A DNA stretch of 64,000 bases from an uncultured Poribacteria bacterium (lineage in GTDB: Bacteria; Poribacteria; WGA-4E; WGA-3G), in contig OY282383.1 of the NCBI GenBank assembly GCA_958295855.1, positions 5,270,329 to 5,334,328 on the forward strand, given 5' to 3'. Numbering within the stretch: the stretch's first letter is position 1; each line of letters opens with the position of its first letter. The notes below the pieces were generated by a model. It searched no databases, had not been told where the DNA came from, and saw only the letters and a program-made list of their open reading frames with translations. The position numbers and the translations under genes were made by a program. This document shows, piece after piece, positions 54,892-63,536 of this stretch.

Positions 54892-57573
54892 ATGTCTAAA
54901 AAACCGATCCATCATTATGAACACCCAGATAAACTTACGAACAACCCAACGCAAGAACTCAGCGGCTTCGCCGAAGACGAGGAAAATGCACCAACCCGTT
55001 ATCCGCGCGATACTGCACTAGATCCACAACTCGTCTGGAAAGGCAAAGACCGGCAGAATGATACCGACCTCGAGGTGCAAGCCCTCCCTATCTATACCCA
55101 GGAACATATCCAACCACAAGCCATCATCGAAACACTCCGCGCACAAAAACAGAAGGAAACAGATCAGATCGAGATGCTCTTTGATGGGTTCAACGAACTT
55201 GACTTCAGCCAGAAAATTGAGTTCTACCAACACGAACAGAATTGGCACAACCGCTTTATCCTGGGCGATTCGCTCACCGTGATGAACTCCCTCGCCGAAA
55301 AGGAGCAACTCAAAAGCGGCGTGCAGATGATCTACTTTGACCCGCCGTACGGGATTAAGTTCAGTAGCAACTGGCAGGTCAGCACCCGAAAACGCGATGT
55401 CAGCGATACGAAAGCAGAAGACGTTACACCCCAACCTGAACAGGTTAAAGCCTTCCGCGATACATGGGAACTCGGCATCCATTCCTATCTTGCTTATCTC
55501 CGCGACCGCCTCACCGTGGCGTACGAACTGCTCGCGGATAGCGGCAGCATTTTTGTCCAAATTAGCGATGAGAACGTTCACCGTGTCCGATGCGTGTTAG
55601 ATGAGGTATTTGGAGATACCAATTTCGTTTCTACAATCACATGGGCCCGTACCAATATGACCTCTTCAACTTCCCTCGCGTCAGTATCAGATTATCTCTT
55701 ATGGTATGCGAAAGACAAGAAGCAGATGAAGTATCGGCAACTGTGGATAACGTGGGATGAACGCGTTCCTGACCCCCTCCTCAAATCTTATACACAAGTT
55801 GAATTAAAGGACGGAACGCGGCGTGGAATGACGCGGGAGGAACAAGAAAAACCCGGGCTGTTACCTCCAGGAAGTAGGAGGTTTATAAATCTTTCAGTGT
55901 CATCACAGAATCCAAGCGGTTATGCTGATCAATATGAATTTCAAGGGAAAAATTTTACTCCTCCAAGTTCTAGAACTTGGAGCGCAAGTTGCGAAGGATT
56001 GAATCGGCTTGCAAAACAGGAAAGGCTTATTGGTACAAAAAATGCTCTGCGCTATATCCGATATGCAATTGATTCTCTTGGGAACTCTATTACTAACTTG
56101 TGGACAGATACGGCAGGCGGGCGTTCTGGGAGAACGTACGTTGTAGAGACTCACCCTAAGGTCATCCAACGGTGTCTGCTGATGACAACTGACCCGGGCG
56201 ATCTTGTCCTGGATCCGACGTGTGGTAGTGGTACTACCGCTTATCTTGCGGAACAGTGGGGCAGACGTTGGATAACGGTAGATACGTCCCGCGTCGCACT
56301 TGCGTTGGCGCGCACCCGTCTTATGTCTGCCAAATATCCCTATTATCGCCTTGAAGATGCTGATGACATCAAGAAGGGGTTTGCCTACAAAACGGCTCCG
56401 GATATCAGTCTCTCAGACATGACAGGTAACACAGAGATTGACGATATTCATGCCGAATATGGAGAAAAGCTAGAGCCTCTCCGTGCCGAAATGAACCGTC
56501 TTATTGAGCACAATTGGGAAGAATGGGAGGTCCCAACAGAAACCGACCCGGCATGGAATGCGGAATCCCAGAAACTGCATCGCCAGTGGCTCGCTCTCAA
56601 GCGCGAACGCCAACTTGCAATGGATGCCTCTACCGCGCGGCGCGCGAAAAGCGAAACCCTCTACGATCAGCCGTATGAAGACAAAAAACGGATTCGCGTG
56701 ACCGGGCCCTTCACAGTGGAGAGTCTATCGCCGCATATCGCCCTCGATGCTTCTGATACTGAACGTGCTGTTCCAACATCTGCTCTGTCGGATACCGCGC
56801 AAGATTACCATAAATATATTGTTGAACATCTGAAAACTGCGGGTGTGCAGACTCGCCTTAAGTCGCAGCGCATCACCTTCGACTGGCTGGAGGAATTCCC
56901 CGGTGAGTGGCTCCATGCCGAGGGCGTACGGACTGACGAGCAGGACAATACACAGCGTATCGCTATTAGCATTGGCCCGGCGTATGACACCCTCGGGAGT
57001 CAGTGGATAAGTGAGGCTGCCAAAGAAGCCGTGCGCCGGACGCTCAAATTCGATCTGCTTATTGTTGTAGGTATCAACTTTGAAGGTTACATCGCCAATG
57101 AGGACATGCGAATGGGCAGCCTCACGATTCTTCCTGTCAAGATGGGCCCAGAACTCATGGTGCGTGAGCTCAAAAACACGGGTGAGGGTAACTTGTTCAT
57201 GGTGTTCGGGGAGCCGGATGTGAAGATTGAGACGCATAAAGATGGCATGCTCTCTGTGAAACTCTTGGGTGTAGATGTCTACGATCCGAAGCAGGGGTTA
57301 ATCCGTTCGGCGATGCCTGATGATATTGCGTGCTGGTTCATTGACACTGCCTACAACGGTGAGGCGTTTTTTGTGCGGCATGCGTATTTCACGGGTGAGG
57401 GTGAGCCGTATAAGCAGCTGCAGCGAGCGTTGCATTCAGAGATCGACGTGGAGGCGTGGGAGGCACTGTATCGGACAGAGAGTCTTCCGTTTGTGAAGCC
57501 TGCTTCTGGCAAGATTGCGGTGAAGGTCATCAACCACTATGGGGATGAGGTGCTGAAGGAGTATAAGGTGTAG
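54892..57573 (+). CDS. type III-like DNA methyltransferase
   Basis: 893 aa, Mod-type adenine-N6 or cytosine-N4 methylase. FILGDSLTVMNSL then MIYFDPPYGIKFSSNWQ (the DPPY catalytic motif), then after about 280 residues of target-recognition-like sequence GDLVLDPTCGSGTTAYLAEQWGRRW (SAM-binding motif). C-terminal 400 residues are particular to this subgroup (partners of 900-1000-aa restriction proteins). CAGGAG precedes the ATG. It pairs with the helicase/nuclease at 60504, with three genes between. Confidence 0.88.
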   Translation: MSKKPIHHYEHPDKLTNNPTQELSGFAEDEENAPTRYPRDTALDPQLVWKGKDRQNDTDLEVQALPIYTQEHIQPQAIIETLRAQKQKETDQIEMLFDGFNELDFSQKIEFYQHEQNWHNRFILGDSLTVMNSLAEKEQLKSGVQMIYFDPPYGIKFSSNWQVSTRKRDVSDTKAEDVTPQPEQVKAFRDTWELGIHSYLAYLRDRLTVAYELLADSGSIFVQISDENVHRVRCVLDEVFGDTNFVSTITWARTNMTSSTSLASVSDYLLWYAKDKKQMKYRQLWITWDERVPDPLLKSYTQVELKDGTRRGMTREEQEKPGLLPPGSRRFINLSVSSQNPSGYADQYEFQGKNFTPPSSRTWSASCEGLNRLAKQERLIGTKNALRYIRYAIDSLGNSITNLWTDTAGGRSGRTYVVETHPKVIQRCLLMTTDPGDLVLDPTCGSGTTAYLAEQWGRRWITVDTSRVALALARTRLMSAKYPYYRLEDADDIKKGFAYKTAPDISLSDMTGNTEIDDIHAEYGEKLEPLRAEMNRLIEHNWEEWEVPTETDPAWNAESQKLHRQWLALKRERQLAMDASTARRAKSETLYDQPYEDKKRIRVTGPFTVESLSPHIALDASDTERAVPTSALSDTAQDYHKYIVEHLKTAGVQTRLKSQRITFDWLEEFPGEWLHAEGVRTDEQDNTQRIAISIGPAYDTLGSQWISEAAKEAVRRTLKFDLLIVVGINFEGYIANEDMRMGSLTILPVKMGPELMVRELKNTGEGNLFMVFGEPDVKIETHKDGMLSVKLLGVDVYDPKQGLIRSAMPDDIACWFIDTAYNGEAFFVRHAYFTGEGEPYKQLQRALHSEIDVEAWEALYRTESLPFVKPASGKIAVKVINHYGDEVLKEYKV

Positions 57574-57626
57574 GGGGTGCTTGTTTGACAAAATATTTAG
57601 ACACCCCTCGGCATCGTGGATTTCGT

Positions 57627-57655
57627 TTGCACTTTCTCGTTAAAAGGTTTATAAT
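57627..57655 (+). promoter_or_regulatory. promoter of the ATPase-PIN pair
   Basis: TTGCAC (57627-57632), 17 nt, TATAAT (57650-57655), 25 nt before the ATG at 57680. GGAGG lies 10 nt before the start. It shows the pair is independent of the methyltransferase gene. Confidence 0.75.
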
Positions 57656-57679
57656 GGAGATAGCACGGAGGTAGGAAAA

Positions 57680-59014
57680 ATGATTACGCACATACGGATG
57701 AAGAATTTCAAATCGTGGAAGGATAGCGGTGAGGTGAAGCTGGCACCGTTGACTGGCTTTTTTGGGACGAATAGTTCCGGGAAGAGCAGCCTGTTGCAGA
57801 TGCTGTTATTGCTAAAACAGACAGCGGAGCGTTCTGATTTAGAGGAAGTTATCTTCTTCGGGGACAGAAATTCTCTTGTCAACCTCGGCAGTTTCCGCGA
57901 GGTGATTCATGGACATAGCTCGGGAGCATCTCTTGAATTTGAATTGGGATGCCGACTTACTCACCCGCCCTCGATCTATAACATTCCGGAAGATGGTTCT
58001 CCATGGGAGCCGATAATACAGCCATTCACTTTTAATAGTTTTATCCGATTTGAAAACAGCCAATCAATAGTTGAAAGTCTCAGTTACCGTTTAGTTCCTA
58101 GGACTTCTGCGGATATAATATATGAAAAAGGCTTTGTATTCTTCCCATTGTACTATGACGAAGAGAGAGACCGACGCAAGATAAAACTGGACACCTGCTA
58201 TGGAAAAACTTCGGATGCGCCCGGAGTTTCAAAGAGCGTAAAGTTTTTAAGTAAATTCTCATCAGCGTTTGAAGAACTGTTTTCTCACGTCTACTACCTT
58301 GGTCCAACGCGGGTGGATTCGCGACGACACTATGGTTGGGAAGGAGCGCATCCTGCACATATCAGGCAGTGGGGCGATCAAACAATTGACGCACTTCTCT
58401 CGGCACGCGTACGAGATTTGAAAACCTCGCATGAAGAAGAAGAAGTTCCCATTGAGCAAAGAGTTTCATATTGGCTGCAAGAGATGGATCTCGCGCATTC
58501 GTTTTCGCTTGATTGGATAGATGCACAGGGCAGCAAGACCTATGAGGTTCGCATCCAAAAAACATCGTCCAGTCCACCGGTGACATTAGTCGACATGGGA
58601 TACGGATTAACTCAGTTCTTACCCGTGCTGGTTCTGTGTTACTATGTACCAGAGGGTTCAACCCTGATTTTGGAACAGCCCGGCATCCACCTCCATCCGA
58701 AGGTTCAAGCCCAACTTGCAGACCTGCTGATAGAGATTGTCAACGAACGGAACCTCCGGATTCTGATAGAGAGCCATAGCGAGCACCTGCTAAATCGGTT
58801 GCAACGGCGCATCGCGGAAGAAAAGATGTCCGCAGATGACACAGCCCTCTATTTTTGCCGTAACGACAAAGGCTTTTCTGAAATCGAACGGCTAAAACTA
58901 GATGAATTCGGCAACATCGCGAACTGGCCAGAAAACTTCTTTGGCGACGAGATGGGCGACCTGTTTGCAATGACCCAAGCACAAATGGAACGCCAAAAGA
59001 GAACGGAGGGCTAA
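57680..59014 (+). CDS. AAA ATPase (DUF3696-type SMC/ABC-like)
   Basis: 444 aa. MITHIRMKNFKSWKD at the N-terminus, P-loop GFFGTNSSGKSSLLQML, DMGYGLTQFLPVLV in the signature region, Walker B TLILEQPGIHLHPK (E-Q instead of E-E/D-E) and H-loop LIESHSEHLLNRL. ABC-type ATPases of this class often regulate an effector in antiphage systems (e.g. PARIS, Septu). TAATG overlap with the PIN gene, so the two are coupled. Confidence 0.82.
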   Translation: MITHIRMKNFKSWKDSGEVKLAPLTGFFGTNSSGKSSLLQMLLLLKQTAERSDLEEVIFFGDRNSLVNLGSFREVIHGHSSGASLEFELGCRLTHPPSIYNIPEDGSPWEPIIQPFTFNSFIRFENSQSIVESLSYRLVPRTSADIIYEKGFVFFPLYYDEERDRRKIKLDTCYGKTSDAPGVSKSVKFLSKFSSAFEELFSHVYYLGPTRVDSRRHYGWEGAHPAHIRQWGDQTIDALLSARVRDLKTSHEEEEVPIEQRVSYWLQEMDLAHSFSLDWIDAQGSKTYEVRIQKTSSSPPVTLVDMGYGLTQFLPVLVLCYYVPEGSTLILEQPGIHLHPKVQAQLADLLIEIVNERNLRILIESHSEHLLNRLQRRIAEEKMSADDTALYFCRNDKGFSEIERLKLDEFGNIANWPENFFGDEMGDLFAMTQAQMERQKRTEG

Positions 59015-59520
59015 TGAACGCTGTTATCGTGGATACGAACGTCATCATAGCCGCAAATGGCAGGGCGGAGCATGCCTCACCTGACTGTGTAGCACGCTGT
59101 CAGCAGCGGCTTGAACAGATTCGCTCTCAATCAGAAACGTCGCTTGTTGATGATGACTGGCGAATTCTTAACGAGTACAAAAAACATGTGGATTTAAAAA
59201 CCCGAAAGGGCATCGGAGATCTTTTTGTAAAAAGGCTGCTGCAAAATAGGCGGAATCCGAGGGTTTGTACAATGGTGCAGATCACCCCGTTGGCAGGAAA
59301 TGGTACCGATTTTGACGAGTTCCCCGCCGCCGAAGCACTAAGTGATTTTGACCCGGCCGATAGAAAATTTATTGCCGTTGCCATCGCGTACCGGTGCAAG
59401 TTTGCGCAAAATGCAACTATCTTGCAGGCATTAGATAGAAAATGGGAGGAATTCCAAGAAGCATTTCAGCAGGAAGAAGTGCATATTGAGTTTCTTTGCC
59501 CGCTTGAGCACGATGCATAA
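59014..59520 (+). CDS. PIN-domain-like RNase partner of the ATPase
   Basis: 168 aa. NAVIVDTNVIIAANG gives the first Asp, DDWRILNEYKKH a middle acidic pair, and FDPADRKFIAVAIAYRCKF the third Asp cluster, a PIN pattern. Starts at the ATG that overlaps the stop of the ATPase gene. Ribonuclease toxin activity is inferred from fold; no antitoxin-like gene is near, so control may come from the ATPase. Confidence 0.75.
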   Translation: MNAVIVDTNVIIAANGRAEHASPDCVARCQQRLEQIRSQSETSLVDDDWRILNEYKKHVDLKTRKGIGDLFVKRLLQNRRNPRVCTMVQITPLAGNGTDFDEFPAAEALSDFDPADRKFIAVAIAYRCKFAQNATILQALDRKWEEFQEAFQQEEVHIEFLCPLEHDA

Positions 59521-59563
59521 AAAACTGAACAAAATACCTGTTTTTTTACTAACTTTACGAATT

Positions 59564-59594
59564 GTATGTTACCCCGTTTTGCGGGGAAGCATAC
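59564..59594. repeat. nested palindrome between PIN and Uma2
   Basis: Outer GTATG (59564-59568) / CATAC (59590-59594), inner CCCCG / CGGGG. Contains the end of the PIN-Uma2 gap and sits 18 nt before the Uma2 ATG. Confidence 0.7.
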
Positions 59595-59612
59595 CACAAA
59601 GGAGAAACACTA

Positions 59613-60302
59613 ATGGCATACCACGCCAAACTCCAAATTCCTTATGCGCCAACAGAAACGACAGATTTATACCCGGAATCCGATGGGAAACCGATGGCGG
59701 AAACCGACCTCCATATCCACTGGATAATCTGGATGCGGGAGGCACTCAAGGCACATTTCGCGCAGATGCCGGATGTCTATCTCTCAGGCAATATTATGAT
59801 GTATGATGTAGAGGGCCCCCACCGCAAAAGCGTTTCGCCCGATATTCTCGTCACTTTCGGAATTGGCAGGAAATTCCGCCGCACGTATAAGGTGTGGGAA
59901 GAGGGAAAGCCGCCGGACTTCGTGATGGAGTTTTCGAGCAAAAGCACCTTTCGCAATGACTTAGATGGGAAGATGGCTCTCTACGCTGCCATGGGCATTG
60001 CCGAGTATTTCCTCTATGATGCGGACAGACGCTATTTGTCGGTGCCGCTGATGGGGTTTCGCCTCGTTGATGGAGCGTATGTTGAGATTTCACCAGATGC
60101 TGAGGGCGGTATCTCTTCAGCGGTATTAGGTTTAGACTTCCATTTGTTGGATGATGGGCTTAGGCTTTATGCCCCGGGGGTGGGGCAGTGGCTACAGACT
60201 CCTGCAGAGCGTGCCGAACGGGAAACTGAAGCGCGACTGAAGGCGGAAGCGGAAGTCGCACGCCTCCGAGCGGAACTCGCACGCTTGAAAGAACGCCTGT
60301 AA
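59613..60302 (+). CDS. Uma2-family nuclease with coiled-coil tail, copy 3
   Basis: 229 aa. Core KSVSPDILVTFG, PPDFVMEFSSKSTFRND, GIAEYFLYDADRRYL. Tail AERAERETEARLKAEAEVARLRAELARLKERL is a coiled coil like that of the copy at 1333-2070. AAAGGAG lies 9 nt before ATG 59613. It lies between the ATPase-PIN pair and the restriction subunit. Confidence 0.85.
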   Translation: MAYHAKLQIPYAPTETTDLYPESDGKPMAETDLHIHWIIWMREALKAHFAQMPDVYLSGNIMMYDVEGPHRKSVSPDILVTFGIGRKFRRTYKVWEEGKPPDFVMEFSSKSTFRNDLDGKMALYAAMGIAEYFLYDADRRYLSVPLMGFRLVDGAYVEISPDAEGGISSAVLGLDFHLLDDGLRLYAPGVGQWLQTPAERAERETEARLKAEAEVARLRAELARLKERL

Positions 60303-60503
60303 CGCCAAGTTGTGAGTGACTAGCGAGAGAACTTCGTCACGCATTGAATGCACGTCGCATTTGGGCGCAGTGGTATATTACCCCTGCAAAGCAGGGGAAA
60401 CCGATACCATTACGCCGCAAAAATGCGTGACTAACTCTCCTTTTTTATTTCTTACATTAGCTTTAGTCTTGTAAAAGTGATTAACAGATAGGAAATACAC
60501 ATA
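60303..60503. repeat. nested repeats before the restriction subunit
   Basis: 60347-60421 is the 75-bp element, identical to 41458-41532. It sits inside an inverted pair GTCACGCATT / AATGCGTGAC, itself flanked by an AAGTTGT...CTTTTTTATTTC type arm. This is a palindrome inserted in another palindrome. Then AGGAA and the ATG at 60504. Confidence 0.8.
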
Positions 60504-63482
60504 ATGTCAAAAGTTACCATAGAAAATCCAGTCATCAACAGTCCTTTTGCGGAGCCGCAGCGGCACTTCAAATTCAATGCACGCGGTATCACTGAAGAGA
60601 TCGCTGATGGCAGGCGCAGCAGTGAATACTTCATGCCCTTCCCAAAACCGAAAAAACAGTCGGGGGACGCACAGATACAATTTGAAATGCCAACTCGGGA
60701 TCTTCGAGAGGCAAATGCGTTTATCAACAGTGTGCGTACGCAAATAACGGCTTGGCGCAACAGCGGCTACCCCGGTGTAACCCCAACGACGAGACGGCTC
60801 CTTGTGCATTGGAATAACCCTGAAAACGAACCTCGCCTTTTTTTCTGTCAACGCGAGGCCGTGGAAACCGCTATCTATCTTAACGAGTGTGAGAACAAAC
60901 AGCGGCACGATTCATTCCACAAACAGCTTGTGGAAGCGAACGCCGAGGCAAATCCGGATCTCTTCCGAATCGCTTTCAAAATGGCGACAGGGAGCGGTAA
61001 AACGGTCGTGATGGCAATGCTCATCGTGTATCATACGCTGAACAAAATCGCCAACCCTCGAAGCACGCTTTTCGCCGATGCATTTCTGATTGTTGCCCCC
61101 GGCGTAACAATTCGAGACCGGCTTCAGGTGCTCCGTCCAGAGGAACCGGAAAACGACTATCAGAAAATGAAACTCATTCCGCCCGGGGACTATGATTCAC
61201 TCTGTCAGGCGAAAATCGTTATCACGAACTATCACGCCTTCCAGTGCCGAAAAAAGGAGGAGTTGAGCCGAATAGGTGAAAAAGTTCTCGGTGAGGGTGC
61301 GAAAAACTTCAGAGAAACGCCGGAGGAGATGGTGGCACGCGTCTGCCGAGGGCTCGGCAGGAAGAAAAATATCATTGTGCTGAACGATGAGGCGCATCAC
61401 TGCTATCGTCCGAAGAAAGAGAAAAAATCTAAATCAACGGTAGATGAGGCGCGTTTGTGGATAAACGGGCTTGAAGCCGTGAAAGCGAAACTCGGCATAA
61501 AGCACGTCTACGACCTATCTGCTACGCCGTTCTTTCTGAAAAATTCAGGCTATTCAACCACTACGCCGAGTGGAAAGAAACTCATAGAGGGTGTGCTGTT
61601 TCCGTGGGTAGTCTCGGATTTTGCATTAATAGACGCAATTGAATGCGGTATTGCTAAGGTGCCTCGCGTGCCAGTGGCTGATGATACAATGAGAGGCGAC
61701 CCGATTTATCGCCGCCTCTGGGATACCGTTCGCCCTAAACTCACCAAAATAGCCTCTGGCGGTGAACCGCAGCTGCCCCAGGAGCTGGAGACTGCGCTCC
61801 AAAGCCTTTATAGCAATTATGAGAAGGCGTACGACCTGTGGCAGAAAGAACCACACGGCTTGACTCCGCCTGTCATGATTGTCGTTTGCAATAACACAAA
61901 GGTCTCTAAGCTTGCTTACGAATGGATTTCCGGTTGGGAGAAAGAAACGGATGATGGAAATAAAGTCGTTGTCAAAGGGAGACTTCCGATCTTCAGCAAT
62001 GAGGAGAACGGTGGGTGGTGTGATACGCTGAACACGCTTCTCATCGATAGCAAGCAGTTGGAATCTGGCGAGGCACTGACAGACACATTCAGACGCGCCG
62101 CCCGAACTCAGATTGAACAGTTCAGACGTAAGCTGAACGTGGAGAAAGTTACAGATGCGGAGCTGTTGCGTGAAGTGATGAACACCGTCGGCAAACGCGG
62201 CAAACTCGGTGAGCAGATTAAGTGTGTCGTTTCCGTATCCATGCTAAGCGAAGGGTGGGATGCGAAGCGGGTGACGCATATCCTTGGTGTCCGCGCGTTT
62301 AGTACGCAGCTGCTCTGCGAACAGGTTGTCGGCAGAGGCTTGCGCCGCTCCAGTCATGATGTGGAACAGACAACTGTTGATGTCAACGGAAAACAGATAG
62401 CGTTGGAAACGTTTCCACCGGAATATGCTGAAGTCTACGGCGTTCCGTTCTCATTTATCCCTGCAACAGGCAGCGGGAGAACGATACGTCCGCGTCCCGT
62501 GACAGAAGTGGCAGCTCTCCCTGAACGAAAAGCGGCATGTGAAATTCACTTTCCGAGAGTCGCTGGGTACCGCCGCCACCTACCCCCTGACAAGATTGAT
62601 GCGATTTTCACGGATAACTCGCATTATCAACTCTCCACGGCAGAGGTTCCGTCCGCTGTAGAAATGGAGGACCTGTTAGGCGAAAGCACAATAGACAAAC
62701 TCTATGATAAGAAGGAGCGCGTTCAGCACATCGAGTTTTCTCTCGCCAAAACGGTCATGGATACTTATCTTTGTGATAACAGTGGCGATGCGAGGTGGTG
62801 GCTTTTCCCGCAGGTGCTTCGTATCACGCGCCGATGGATGAAGGAATGCGTTACCTATAAAGATAACACACATCCCCAGTTTTTTCGGATTGGCGAAATA
62901 GAGCGGAAGGCGGCACATCGGATTCACGCAGGGATTCTCAGGGCAGAGCAACACGCCCAAAACAGTCATGCTGAAAACGATGCCCCACCGAAGACATTCC
63001 TCCCAATTTTCCGCAGCAAACAGCACACGGGTTCGACAGAAGGCACTGCGTTTGAGACGACGCAGCCGACGTGGGAAACGCATCCGGAGAAATGCCATAT
63101 CTCGCATGTTGTTGCGGATACAGATTCGTGGGAGCAGAAAACCGCGCAGGCACTCGAGCAAATGGACGAAGTTGTTGCCTACGTCAAAAACCACAACCTG
63201 GGTTTCACAATTCCGTATGTCAACCACAACGGAGAGAGCCGGCAGTATGTTCCGGACTTCATCGCTCGCATCCGAAAACAGGATGGGAACGCTGAGGATA
63301 ACATTGTGAATTTGATTCTTGAAACTTCTGGTAGAGGGCGCGAAGATAAGGTGCAGAAGGTAGACACCGTCAAAAACATGTGGGTGCCGGCCGTGAACAA
63401 CTATGGCGAGTTGGGAGAGTGGACATTTCTTGAAATCACCGATCCGTGGAATATTCAGAACACTATCCGTGAGCGAATGTAA
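60504..63482 (+). CDS. type III-like restriction helicase/nuclease subunit
   Basis: 992 aa. Superfamily 2 helicase: MATGSGKTVVMAMLIVYHTL (motif I), IVITNYHAFQCR, IIVLNDEAHHCYRPK (motif II DEAH), DLSATPFFL (motif III), SEGWDAKRVTHILGVRAF and CEQVVGRGLRRSS (motifs V and VI). C-terminal 150 residues (ISHVVADTDSWEQKTAQ, VPDFIARI, LILETSGRGREDK) hold a PD-(D/E)XK-like site for cleavage. Probable partner of the methyltransferase at 54892, but with three genes inserted between. Confidence 0.87.
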   Translation: MSKVTIENPVINSPFAEPQRHFKFNARGITEEIADGRRSSEYFMPFPKPKKQSGDAQIQFEMPTRDLREANAFINSVRTQITAWRNSGYPGVTPTTRRLLVHWNNPENEPRLFFCQREAVETAIYLNECENKQRHDSFHKQLVEANAEANPDLFRIAFKMATGSGKTVVMAMLIVYHTLNKIANPRSTLFADAFLIVAPGVTIRDRLQVLRPEEPENDYQKMKLIPPGDYDSLCQAKIVITNYHAFQCRKKEELSRIGEKVLGEGAKNFRETPEEMVARVCRGLGRKKNIIVLNDEAHHCYRPKKEKKSKSTVDEARLWINGLEAVKAKLGIKHVYDLSATPFFLKNSGYSTTTPSGKKLIEGVLFPWVVSDFALIDAIECGIAKVPRVPVADDTMRGDPIYRRLWDTVRPKLTKIASGGEPQLPQELETALQSLYSNYEKAYDLWQKEPHGLTPPVMIVVCNNTKVSKLAYEWISGWEKETDDGNKVVVKGRLPIFSNEENGGWCDTLNTLLIDSKQLESGEALTDTFRRAARTQIEQFRRKLNVEKVTDAELLREVMNTVGKRGKLGEQIKCVVSVSMLSEGWDAKRVTHILGVRAFSTQLLCEQVVGRGLRRSSHDVEQTTVDVNGKQIALETFPPEYAEVYGVPFSFIPATGSGRTIRPRPVTEVAALPERKAACEIHFPRVAGYRRHLPPDKIDAIFTDNSHYQLSTAEVPSAVEMEDLLGESTIDKLYDKKERVQHIEFSLAKTVMDTYLCDNSGDARWWLFPQVLRITRRWMKECVTYKDNTHPQFFRIGEIERKAAHRIHAGILRAEQHAQNSHAENDAPPKTFLPIFRSKQHTGSTEGTAFETTQPTWETHPEKCHISHVVADTDSWEQKTAQALEQMDEVVAYVKNHNLGFTIPYVNHNGESRQYVPDFIARIRKQDGNAEDNIVNLILETSGRGREDKVQKVDTVKNMWVPAVNNYGELGEWTFLEITDPWNIQNTIRERM

Positions 63483-63484
63483 AC

Positions 63485-63530
63485 CTTGCGTCAGAAACCT
63501 CGCCTTTTCTCCGCAAGGCATAACGAAAAA
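63485..63530 (+). repeat. partial dispersed element at permease start
   Basis: TTGCGTCAGAAACCTCGCC...CTCCGCAAGGCATAACGA, the ATTCC-type element with a base change, ending just before the PotB-like ATG. Confidence 0.65.
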
Positions 63531-63536
63531 ACGAAT

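Noticed and set aside
57680..59520. PARIS system
   Set aside because: The ATPase resembles AriA class, but the partner has a PIN pattern and not a TOPRIM/DUF4435 domain.
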